From: Lewinellaceae bacterium
GTDB taxonomy: Bacteria; Bacteroidota; Bacteroidia; Chitinophagales; Saprospiraceae
Direction of reading: 5' to 3'
DNA length: 64,000 nt
Assembly (NCBI GenBank): GCA_020636325.1
Contig: JACJYC010000010.1
Location: 176,300 to 240,299, forward strand
Shown: positions 27,640 through 34,458 of the stretch, piece after piece
Layout: each line of letters begins with the position of its first letter
How positions within the stretch are numbered: position 1 is the stretch's first letter
Program-made: the position numbers and the translations under genes
Notes under the pieces: model-generated
Seen by the model: only the letters and a program-made list of their open reading frames with translations
Told to the model about the DNA's origin: nothing
The model's database searches: none

Positions 27640-28161
27640 TTGTAAGTTGTAAGTCGTAAGTTGTAAGTCGTAAGTGGTAAGTTGTAAGTCGTAAGTTGTA
27701 AGTTGTAAGTCATAAGTCGTAAGTTGTAAGTGGGGATCTCCTGAGCGTAGTCGAAGGATAAGTCGTAAGTGGGGACGGAAAATTACGGTCGCAAATGCAA
27801 TGGCAGCGCTTTCTCATACGGAAAACCTTATTTCAAGGGGACTTTTGAATGAACAATCATTTTTTTTACCCCATGAGGCAAATAAGTTCACATAAGTTTT
27901 TCATTGCAGTTGCGCCTTGAGCAATTGCAATGCCTCTTTTTATGAGTCCTTATGATTCTTATGTGATTAAGATACACAAGCCGAACCAGAATGGTTTGGC
28001 GGTCGGAAGGACTTTACGGCCTCTTCCGAAAACGAATTCGGTCGGGATCAATTTTGGGCATGCAGGTGGGAAAAATCAAGGCGTCGGTTCAAGCTGAAAA
28101 GCAGAATATCGCCTTCGTTGCGAAAGTCTGTCTACAATACAATTTAACCAATCATGAAAAA
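27638..28161. repeat. GTAAGTT/GTAAGTC 7-bp array and a folded CATAAG region
   Basis: About 14 units of GTAAGTT/GTAAGTC run from 27638 to 27731, with two more after a GATCTCCTGAGCGTAGTCGA segment (27732-27755). From about 27878 to 27975, CATAAG words occur in both orientations around a nested inverted repeat (GAGGCA ... TGCCTC then TTTTT, with ATTGCA/TGCAAT inside). This could be a terminator or a REP-like element. No gene is seen. Confidence 0.75.
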
Positions 28162-29577
28162 ATGAAAATAATCCTTTCCACCTTATTTTTGATCGGATTC
28201 GCTTGCCCTGTTTCAGCCCAGGAATTGACCGAACCGCAGAAAGCTGCTGTCGACGGGATCATGGCGGAATACGACCAGGCGGGGCATCCCGGGGCGGCCG
28301 TCGCCATTGTGCGGGGCGGAAAAACGGCTTATGCCCAAGGATACGGCCTGGCCAACATCGAAAACAACATTCCGTTCACCCCGGAAACGGTCTCCGATAT
28401 CGGCTCCGTCGCCAAACAGATCACGGCGTTTGCCATTATCCGCCTGGCGCAGGAAGGAAAGCTGGCCCTTGACGACGACATCCGCAAATACCTGCCCGAG
28501 GTACCGGACTTCGGCCGGCCCATTCGGATCGTCGACCTGATCCACCATACCAGCGGCCTCCGGGAGATTTACGGCGCCTGGGCCATCGCCGGCGGGCGCA
28601 GCGGTGACGGCATCCTACAGGAGGACGCCCTTTACCTGGCTCAACGGTCAAAAGAACTGAATTTTCCGCCCAATACCCGGCATATGTACTGCAATACGGG
28701 CTATATGCTGCTGGCCGACATCATCAGCCGGGTCAGCGGGATGCCGTTCGAGACCTGGATGCGCACCCATATCTTTCAACCGCTGGGTATGGACCACACC
28801 TTCATCATGGATGAACGCGGCGAGGTATTCCCCGGGGCTGCAACATCCTACGAAACATCGCCGAAAAACGGATTCCGGCAGATCTTTGACAACAGCACCG
28901 TACAGGGAGCCGGCGGGATCTACACCACTATCCCCGACCTCGTAAAATGGCTCAACAACTACCGCGACCCCAAGATCGGCGGTCAGAAAGCCGTCGAGCA
29001 GATGCTGGAACGCGGTGTGCTCAACAACGGCGATACCCTTGCGTACGCTTTCGGGCTGACCGTCGGGCAATACCGCGGCCTCCGCCTGATCCGCCATACC
29101 GGCTCCAGTGCCGGCTACCGGGCCGTTTTCACGTGGTTGCCGGACCAGGACCTGGGCATCGTGGTAAAGAGCAATTTTGCCGGATTCGCCGGGTCCGACC
29201 TGAGCAACCGGATGATCGATCTTTTGTTGGGGCCCGTTTTAGGGCCGGCGCCCGCCGCAACCGGTGAAGAAGACGAGGACGGGTTGTTCAGCTTTGTGGA
29301 TACCTCACCGGAATACCTGAACGCCTATACGGGAAAATATTATTGCCCCGAACTGGAAACCGTGTATGAGATCCGGATGGAAAACGGCGGGCTCGTTGGA
29401 GGCAACTGGCGGCACCGCAACCTGCCGCTGAAATTCCTGGGTGAGGATTACTGGGAAGACACGGAGGGGCCGTTGGGCGAGATCCGGTTCGAGCGGGATG
29501 AAAAAGGGCGCGTTACGGGCATGCGGGTGACCGGCGGCGGGGTGGTGAATTTGTGGATGGAGAGGGTGAGGGGGTGA
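28162..29577 (+). CDS. Serine hydrolase, beta-lactamase class C/PBP4* family
   Basis: 471 residues from ATG 28162, where the signal peptide begins (MKIILSTLFLIG...VSAQE). An ATG 8 bp upstream is out of frame and hits TGA after three codons. Active-site motifs are complete: S82-V-A-K85, Y176-C-N178 and H312-T-G314. A C-terminal lipocalin-like extension (about 370-471, LNAYTGKYYCPELETVY) is common in this group. Such proteins are secreted esterases, D-amino-acid peptidases or transpeptidase-like enzymes; sequence does not decide which. The last codons and the TGA lie inside a GGTGAGAG array. Confidence 0.9.
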   Translation: MKIILSTLFLIGFACPVSAQELTEPQKAAVDGIMAEYDQAGHPGAAVAIVRGGKTAYAQGYGLANIENNIPFTPETVSDIGSVAKQITAFAIIRLAQEGKLALDDDIRKYLPEVPDFGRPIRIVDLIHHTSGLREIYGAWAIAGGRSGDGILQEDALYLAQRSKELNFPPNTRHMYCNTGYMLLADIISRVSGMPFETWMRTHIFQPLGMDHTFIMDERGEVFPGAATSYETSPKNGFRQIFDNSTVQGAGGIYTTIPDLVKWLNNYRDPKIGGQKAVEQMLERGVLNNGDTLAYAFGLTVGQYRGLRLIRHTGSSAGYRAVFTWLPDQDLGIVVKSNFAGFAGSDLSNRMIDLLLGPVLGPAPAATGEEDEDGLFSFVDTSPEYLNAYTGKYYCPELETVYEIRMENGGLVGGNWRHRNLPLKFLGEDYWEDTEGPLGEIRFERDEKGRVTGMRVTGGGVVNLWMERVRG

Positions 29578-29830
29578 GAGAGGGTGAGAGGGGGAGTGAG
29601 AGGGTGAGGGGGATAAAAATTGAACCATTAGGGTGAATTTAGCACTGTCTTAATGGGCCTTAATGGGAGATTGTTCAAAACAGTGTTTTCACGCAAAGAC
29701 GCAAAGACGCAAAGATCTGATTTTTAGCAAGCTGCGCATGCTAAAAATCCGGTTGACACAAAATTCTGAACGGTCCCCTTAATGGTTTAAGAAAAAGAGA
29801 TAGCGTCAAAACCTGTGCTACATAAACGTC
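29560..29830. repeat. GGTGAGAG and GACGCAAA arrays plus a hairpin between convergent genes
   Basis: GGTGAGAG/GGGTGAG units span about 29560-29612. TTAATGGGCC is doubled at about 29650-29667. GACGCAAA units (three copies) lie at 29691-29714. A perfect 11-bp inverted repeat, GATTTTTAGCA (29719-29729) and TGCTAAAAATC (29739-29749), follows. It could be a terminator for the serine hydrolase or for ftsY. No gene is seen. Confidence 0.75.
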
Positions 29831-30784
29831 TCACTCAAACAGCGACTCAACGAAAGCGCGTTTGTTGAAGACCTGGAGTTTGTCGATGCCCTCGCCTACT
29901 CCGATGTATTTGATGGGGATCTTGAACTGATCGGAAATGCCGATGGCGACGCCGCCTTTGGCCGTACCGTCGAGTTTGGTGAGGGCCAGTGCGGTCAGTT
30001 CGGTGGCTTCGGTAAAGTGGCGGGCCTGCTCGATGGCGTTCTGCCCGGTGGTAGCGTCGAGGACGAGCATCACTTCGTGGGGGGCGCCTTCCAGTCTTTT
30101 GCCGATGGAGCGTTTGATCTTGGTCAGCTCGTTCATCAGGTTGATCTTGGTATGGAGGCGGCCGGCGGTATCGATGATGGCGACATCGCAGTTGTTGTCG
30201 ATCGCGTATTGGACGGTTTCATAGGCCACGGCGGCCGGGTCGGCGTTCATGCCTTTGCTGAAGAAGTCGCAACCCACGCGTTTGGACCAGATCTCCAGCT
30301 GGTCGACAGCGGCGGCGCGGAAGGTATCTCCGGCGCCCAGCACCACTTTTTTCCCTTGCAGCTTGAATTGGTGGGCCAGTTTGCCGATCGTGGTGGTCTT
30401 GCCCACGCCGTTGACGCCGACGACCATGATGACGCATGGTTTCTGGGCGGCGGGCAGGGTATAATCTTCGAGGTCTTCGCTGTTGTTTTCGCCGAGGAGC
30501 CGGACGATCTCATCGCGCAGGATGAAGTTGAGTTCTTCCGTATTGAGGTATTTGTCGCGGGCAACGCGTTCCTCGATGCGTTCGATGATCTTGACGGTGG
30601 TATCCAGGCCGACGTCGGAGGTGATGAGGACGTTCTCCAGTTCGTCGAGCACTTCCTCATCGACGGTGGATTTGCCGGCGATGGCTTTGCTGAGCTTGCC
30701 GAGGAAACTGGTTTTGGTTTTTTCCAGGCCTTTATCCAGGTCTTCTTTCTTCTCTTTGTTGAAAAAACGGGTAAAAAAGCTCAT
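29831..30784 (-). CDS. ftsY: Signal recognition particle receptor FtsY
   Basis: 317 residues. A short acidic/basic N-terminal region (KEKKEDLDKGLEKTKT) replaces the long A domain of Escherichia coli, as is common in Bacteroidota. The N domain (LDELENVLITSDVGLDTT) is followed by the G domain: G1 GVNGVGKT (residues 123-130), AGDTFRAAAVDQL, DTAGRLHTK, TKLDGTAKGG and the closing IKYIGVGEGIDKLQVF. It is the membrane receptor that, with Ffh, delivers nascent inner-membrane proteins to SecYEG. It follows rpmB-rpmG-DUF4295, an arrangement typical of Bacteroidota. Confidence 0.97.
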   Translation of the reverse strand: MSFFTRFFNKEKKEDLDKGLEKTKTSFLGKLSKAIAGKSTVDEEVLDELENVLITSDVGLDTTVKIIERIEERVARDKYLNTEELNFILRDEIVRLLGENNSEDLEDYTLPAAQKPCVIMVVGVNGVGKTTTIGKLAHQFKLQGKKVVLGAGDTFRAAAVDQLEIWSKRVGCDFFSKGMNADPAAVAYETVQYAIDNNCDVAIIDTAGRLHTKINLMNELTKIKRSIGKRLEGAPHEVMLVLDATTGQNAIEQARHFTEATELTALALTKLDGTAKGGVAIGISDQFKIPIKYIGVGEGIDKLQVFNKRAFVESLFE

Positions 30785-30853
30785 GGCAGCGTTGTTGATT
30801 TGGATTGGGATAAACAGCGACCCAGCTGGTCAGCCTGGTAAATGCGGAGAATG

Positions 30854-30891
30854 CGAAGAGGCTTTTCCAGGTCAGTAGAAAAGCCTCTTCG
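30854..30891 (-). terminator. Perfect 14-bp inverted repeat between DUF4295 and ftsY
   Basis: CGAAGAGGCTTTTC (30854-30867) and GAAAAGCCTCTTCG (30878-30891) are perfectly complementary, with a 10-nt loop. On the transcribed (minus) strand it follows the DUF4295 stop by about 25 bp. There is no long T run after it, so it could attenuate or stabilise rather than fully terminate transcription before ftsY. Confidence 0.6.
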
Positions 30892-30916
30892 AAGCAAAAG
30901 CCATAAAACCGGCGGA

Positions 30917-31090
30917 TTATTTCTTGGCCAGGAATTCCTGAACTTTGTCCTTGTGGACCATGACTTCCTTGTAAGAATATTTCCCGGTTTTGGGATTCTT
31001 TATGCTTTGGACGATCTTCACAAAGTCACGACCGGAGCCGGCGTTAGCGGCACGTTGGGCGACCCTTGCGTTTTTTGAAACCTTTGCCAT
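30917..31090 (-). CDS. DUF4295 small basic protein
   Basis: 57 residues (MAKVSKNARVAQRA ... KVQEFLAKK), highly basic. It matches DUF4295, a short protein found almost only in Bacteroidota and nearly always next to rpmG. Conserved segments seen are RDFVKIVQSIKNPKTGKYSYKE. A ribosome-associated role is inferred from context and charge. It sits 71 bp after rpmG in the same direction. Confidence 0.9.
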   Translation of the reverse strand: MAKVSKNARVAQRAANAGSGRDFVKIVQSIKNPKTGKYSYKEVMVHKDKVQEFLAKK

Positions 31091-31161
31091 TATGGTTGAT
31101 TTTAAAGGTTATGCAATTCGTTAACGGCCCAAAAATAACGGAAAGCCGTCAAAAATGCAAG

Positions 31162-31350
31162 TTACTTGATTTCGCGGTGGAGCGTTTTCTTCTTCAGAAT
31201 CGGATTGAACTTCATCAGCTCCAGGCGGTCAGGCGTATTCTTCCGGTTCTTCTGGGTGACGTAGCGGGAAGTGCCCGGCATGCCGGTCTTCTTGTGCTCG
31301 GTACATTCCAGAATGATTTGGATCCGGTTGCCTTTGCTCTTCTTGGCCAT
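31162..31350 (-). CDS. rpmG: Ribosomal protein bL33
   Basis: 62 residues: MAKKSKGNRIQIILECTE...GTSRYVTQKNRKNTPDRLELMKFNP, the full bL33 signature, including the L.LKK-type basic C-terminus. It is a large-subunit protein near the E site. A single Cys (ILEC) is present and the zinc-ribbon Cys pairs are absent, so this is the zinc-independent form. It lies between rpmB and DUF4295. Confidence 0.97.
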   Translation of the reverse strand: MAKKSKGNRIQIILECTEHKKTGMPGTSRYVTQKNRKNTPDRLELMKFNPILKKKTLHREIK

Positions 31351-31380
31351 TGTTCCTTAATTGTTTTGCTTGAATTCAAA

Positions 31381-31629
31381 TTAGAGTTTCACACCGGTAT
31401 CAACGCCTTGCTTATGCAATTTCTTCAGATAAGCGTAAAGGCCCAGTTTGTTGATCGTGCGCATGGCGCTCGTCGATACCTTCAGCGTTACCCATTCTCC
31501 CGTTTCGGGCATGAAGAAACGCTTCTTCTGCAGGTTGGGCAGAAAGCGGCGGCGCGTTTTGCGGTTGGAGTGCGAAACGTTGTTCCCGGAAATCGGGCGT
31601 TTTCCCGTTAATTGACAAATCTTCGACAT
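31381..31629 (-). CDS. rpmB: Ribosomal protein bL28
   Basis: 82 residues from ATG 31629 (MSKICQLTGKRPISGNNVSHSNRKTRRRFLPNLQ). The in-frame extension upstream runs into the tRNA gene and is rejected. TLKVSTSAMRTINKLGLYAYL is the conserved C-terminal half. It lies 18 bp behind the tRNA-Arg gene and is probably processed from a shared tRNA-mRNA transcript. Confidence 0.97.
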   Translation of the reverse strand: MSKICQLTGKRPISGNNVSHSNRKTRRRFLPNLQKKRFFMPETGEWVTLKVSTSAMRTINKLGLYAYLKKLHKQGVDTGVKL

Positions 31630-31647
31630 GGTACTGCGTTGTAAATG

Positions 31648-31721
31648 TGACTCCGGCAGGATTCGAACCTGCAACCTCCTGATCCGTAGTCAGGTGCTCT
31701 ATCCAGTTAAGCTACGGAGCC
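31648..31721 (-). tRNA. tRNA-Arg (anticodon ACG)
   Basis: The minus strand folds into a full cloverleaf of 74 nt: acceptor GGCTCCG/CGGAGTC (one G-U pair), D arm GCTTAACTGGATAGAGC, anticodon arm CCTGA-CTACGGA-TCAGG with anticodon ACG, and T arm GCAGG-TTCGAAT-CCTGC. The discriminator is A and the 3' CCA is not encoded. ACG would be modified to ICG and read CGU/CGC/CGA. It precedes rpmB by 18 bp. Confidence 0.95.
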
Positions 31722-31738
31722 TGTAAAAAAGTATGTCA

Positions 31739-31812
31739 AACCTCCGCAGCATTCGAACCTGAAACCTTCCCGACCAAAGTCGGGATGCTCTATCCAGTTA
31801 AGCTACGGAGCC
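31739..31812 (-). pseudogene. Degenerate tRNA-Arg-like duplicate
   Basis: The 5' half (GGCTCCG through the D arm) is identical to the tRNA-Arg downstream of it, and the leader CTGTAAAA is repeated too. The anticodon arm is different: a 6-bp self-complementary stem TCCCGA/TCGGGA with a CTTTGG loop, so no normal 7-nt loop forms. The T arm closing pair is G-G and acceptor pair 2-71 is mismatched. This looks like a tandem duplicate that has decayed or been retuned. Confidence 0.7.
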
Positions 31813-31866
31813 TGTAAAATCGGTATTTCAACCACTGAGCAAAAGACCTTTACTCAAATGCGGATG

Positions 31867-31900
31867 CAAAGGTAAGGCTTTTCTATGAATGTGGAAACAA
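31867..31900 (-). promoter_or_regulatory. Promoter of the tRNA-rpmB-rpmG-DUF4295(-ftsY) operon
   Basis: On the minus strand TACCTTTG (31867-31874) is a perfect match to the Bacteroidota -7 element TAnnTTTG. A TTG (31898-31900) lies 23 bp upstream as a -33 candidate. It would start transcription near 31860, about 50 nt before the tRNA-like copy. Confidence 0.65.
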
Positions 31901-32033
31901 TTTTACAAAAAAATAGTTCCCGGTTTTTTCCCTGTGAAAGCCCGGCCGTAATTTTATTCGCCCCGCTTTAAGACCTCCTTCTTTTTTGTTTTTGATTATC
32001 TTTACCAGACCGCATAAACCAACACCTATCGGC

Positions 32034-33632
32034 ATGAACTACCCAAGTATCTTCAACGACGTCCTCGGCCCGGTCATGCGCGGCCCATCCAGCTCGCATT
32101 GCGCGGCCTCCCTCCGCATCGGGCGCATTTGCCGCGACCTGATGGACGGCGACATCCAAAACGTTGTCGTACGGTACGACCCCAACGGTTCGCTGGCCAC
32201 CACCCACAAAAGCCAGGGTTCCGACATGGGGCTGTTCGGCGGGTTGCTGGGCTGGGCCGCCGACGACGAACGGTTACCCCATTACCAGCACGGCATTGCC
32301 GAAGCCGGGATCGATATCCGGATCCTGATCGAAGATATCCGCGCCGATCATCCCAATACGTATAAGGTCGCCCTGTTCAACGACCGGGAAATGCGGGAGC
32401 TGACCGCCATCTCTACCGGCGGCGGCATGATCGAGGTCGTCGAGATCGACGGCAGCCCGGTTTCCATGGCCGGCGACTTTTTCGAAACGCTGGTCTATAC
32501 CGAATCCGCCGCCAAAGTGCTGGCCTACCTCAGGGCTACCGTGGATTGCGACGCCCTGGAAGTGAGCGCGGGCCGGACCCGGTTCATCGAAATAAAATCA
32601 CAGGCTTTCCTGCCGGATAATATCCGGAAGGAGTTGCTGGCCATGGAGGAGGTCCGGTTCATCAAGCAGCTCAACCCGGTCCTGCCGGTCATGTCGCGGA
32701 AGAACCTGCGCGTCCCGTTCATCACCTGCGCCGAAATGCTGGAATACAACCGGGGCAAGGACCTGGCGCTGTGGCAGCTGGCCGTCCATTACGAAAGCGC
32801 GCGCGGGAACCTTTCCCATGAAGCGGTTTACGAACGCATGCGCGACCTGGTGGGCATCATGCGCACCTCGATCCAACAGGGGCTGAAGGGCACCCGGTAC
32901 GAAGACCGTATCCTGGGCTGCCAATCCGCCGGTTTCCAGGCTAAAATGGACAGCGGGCAATTGGTCGGCGGGGACGTGCTCAACCGGATCATCCTGTTTG
33001 TCACCTCGATGATGGAGATGAAAAGCTCCATGGGCGTGATCGTGGCGGCGCCGACCGCCGGCGCCTGCGGCGCGCTGCCCGGGGCCGTATTGGGGGCCGT
33101 GTCGGCACTGGGCTTGTCGGAAGACGATTCCATCAAGGCCATGCTGGCGGCCGGCATGATCGGCGTATTCATCTCCGCACACGCCACCTTCGCCGCTGAG
33201 GTGGGCGGCTGTCAGGCCGAATGCGGGTCCGGATCGGGAATGGCGGCCGCGGCGATTGTCGGGCTGGCCGGCGGCAGTCTGGACCAGGCGCTCTCGGCTT
33301 CGTCCATGGCGCTGCAGAATTCGCTGGGCATGATCTGTGACCCGATCGCCAACCGGGTGGAAGCCCCCTGCCTCGGCCGGAACATCATGGCGGCGTCCAA
33401 TGCCCTTTCCTGCGCCAATATCGCCCTGGCCGATTACAACGCCCTCATCCCGCTGGATCAGGTGGTGGAAACCATGGACCAGGTGGGTAAAAGCATCGCC
33501 CACGAACTGCGGTGCACGGCGCTGGGCGGGCTTTCCATTACAAAAGCTTCATTGGAGATCGAGGCGCGGCTGAACGCCCTGTCCGGAGCGGAGGAACTGG
33601 ACCTGGCGGCGCGGAAGTTCAAGATTTGCTGA
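32034..33632 (+). CDS. sdaA: L-serine ammonia-lyase (iron-sulfur dependent), fused beta-alpha
   Basis: 532 residues from ATG 32034 (MNYPSIFNDVLGPVMRGPSSSHC); the upstream extension is AT-rich and not protein-like. The N-terminal beta domain carries the GPSSSHC...LRIGRI substrate motif. The alpha domain carries APTAGACGALPG, GGCQAECGSGSGMAAAA and EAPCLGRN, whose Cys residues are candidates for the oxygen-labile [4Fe-4S] cluster. The enzyme deaminates L-serine to pyruvate and ammonia in the cytosol. It heads a tight set: the next gene starts 6 bp downstream and the third 1 bp after that. Confidence 0.93.
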   Translation: MNYPSIFNDVLGPVMRGPSSSHCAASLRIGRICRDLMDGDIQNVVVRYDPNGSLATTHKSQGSDMGLFGGLLGWAADDERLPHYQHGIAEAGIDIRILIEDIRADHPNTYKVALFNDREMRELTAISTGGGMIEVVEIDGSPVSMAGDFFETLVYTESAAKVLAYLRATVDCDALEVSAGRTRFIEIKSQAFLPDNIRKELLAMEEVRFIKQLNPVLPVMSRKNLRVPFITCAEMLEYNRGKDLALWQLAVHYESARGNLSHEAVYERMRDLVGIMRTSIQQGLKGTRYEDRILGCQSAGFQAKMDSGQLVGGDVLNRIILFVTSMMEMKSSMGVIVAAPTAGACGALPGAVLGAVSALGLSEDDSIKAMLAAGMIGVFISAHATFAAEVGGCQAECGSGSGMAAAAIVGLAGGSLDQALSASSMALQNSLGMICDPIANRVEAPCLGRNIMAASNALSCANIALADYNALIPLDQVVETMDQVGKSIAHELRCTALGGLSITKASLEIEARLNALSGAEELDLAARKFKIC

Positions 33633-33638
33633 TCTGCA

Positions 33639-34457
33639 ATGAAAATTCCATTAATCTTCCTATTCCTGCTTCTGAGCATAGGCTGCACCCGGCAACCGGA
33701 AGCAGGAGTGTACAAGGATGAATCCTACACCCCTGCAACCTACATGGAAAAGGGCTGCCCGCCGATTGACAAAGCCTGGGATAAGGAGGATTTCAAGGCA
33801 TTGACGCTTACCCTGGAGCAGATCAGGTCGGAAAATAAATATGCCTTGCCGAGAAAGGGAAGCCCTGCCTCCGGCGCCTATTTTTCGAAGATGCTCGATG
33901 AAGGTCACTTTGCATTCATCACCGATTCAACCGTCAATGATCTTTCAAAACCGGAGTCCTTATTGGATCTGATCGACTACTGTTCTGCGTTGTATTACCT
34001 GTATCTCGAAGGCGATCAGCCGTTTCAGGGGTTCAGCCATGAAATAACCGCCGTCGATATTTTCCTGAACAGGATGTCCAGGGCCAGCCTTCAGGATGCT
34101 ACACGGGTCAGGCTGCAAACCGAAATGCTTCAGGAGAATTATAATGATGTTGCTGCGCTTAAGGAACCGAATGAGCAAATGGCCCGGGGATGGGAAAATA
34201 TGGTTGCCGGATTATTCCAGAGCCTGAGCTCGGATCTGGGCAAAATCGGAGAAGTCTATCTCCATTATGAGAAAGAGGACATGATCCTGCTCGCAAAAGA
34301 ATCCGCTGACCTGCTTGCATTGAGCGGGAAATATTTTTCTGCTGAACAAAAATCAGCCGTACTGGGGCAGTTGGAAAGGATGGAAAAAGACCACCCCTAT
34401 ATCGAGATCCGGAAGATCATGAAAACGGCCGCGATGAATTTACACAAACCTGAATAA
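33639..34457 (+). CDS. Lipoprotein of unknown function
   Basis: 272 residues. The N-terminal helix ends in LLLSIGC, a plausible lipobox, so it is probably outer-membrane or periplasmic. The rest is mostly helical (LLDLIDYCSALYYLYLEGD, LQTEMLQENYNDVAALKEPNEQ) with no motif I recognise. It lies between sdaA and the BNR-repeat gene with spacings of 6 and 1 bp, so it is translated with them. Nothing in the sequence links it to serine metabolism. Confidence 0.75.
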   Translation: MKIPLIFLFLLLSIGCTRQPEAGVYKDESYTPATYMEKGCPPIDKAWDKEDFKALTLTLEQIRSENKYALPRKGSPASGAYFSKMLDEGHFAFITDSTVNDLSKPESLLDLIDYCSALYYLYLEGDQPFQGFSHEITAVDIFLNRMSRASLQDATRVRLQTEMLQENYNDVAALKEPNEQMARGWENMVAGLFQSLSSDLGKIGEVYLHYEKEDMILLAKESADLLALSGKYFSAEQKSAVLGQLERMEKDHPYIEIRKIMKTAAMNLHKPE

Positions 34458-34458
34458 T

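Noticed and set aside
30017..30841. 274-codon plus-strand frame over ftsY
   Set aside because: It is antisense to a conserved essential gene, low in diversity and without a domain.
31739..31812. Second functional tRNA (read as anticodon UUG)
   Set aside because: The anticodon loop would need 8 nt, and T-arm and acceptor pairs are mismatched, so it was called a degenerate copy.
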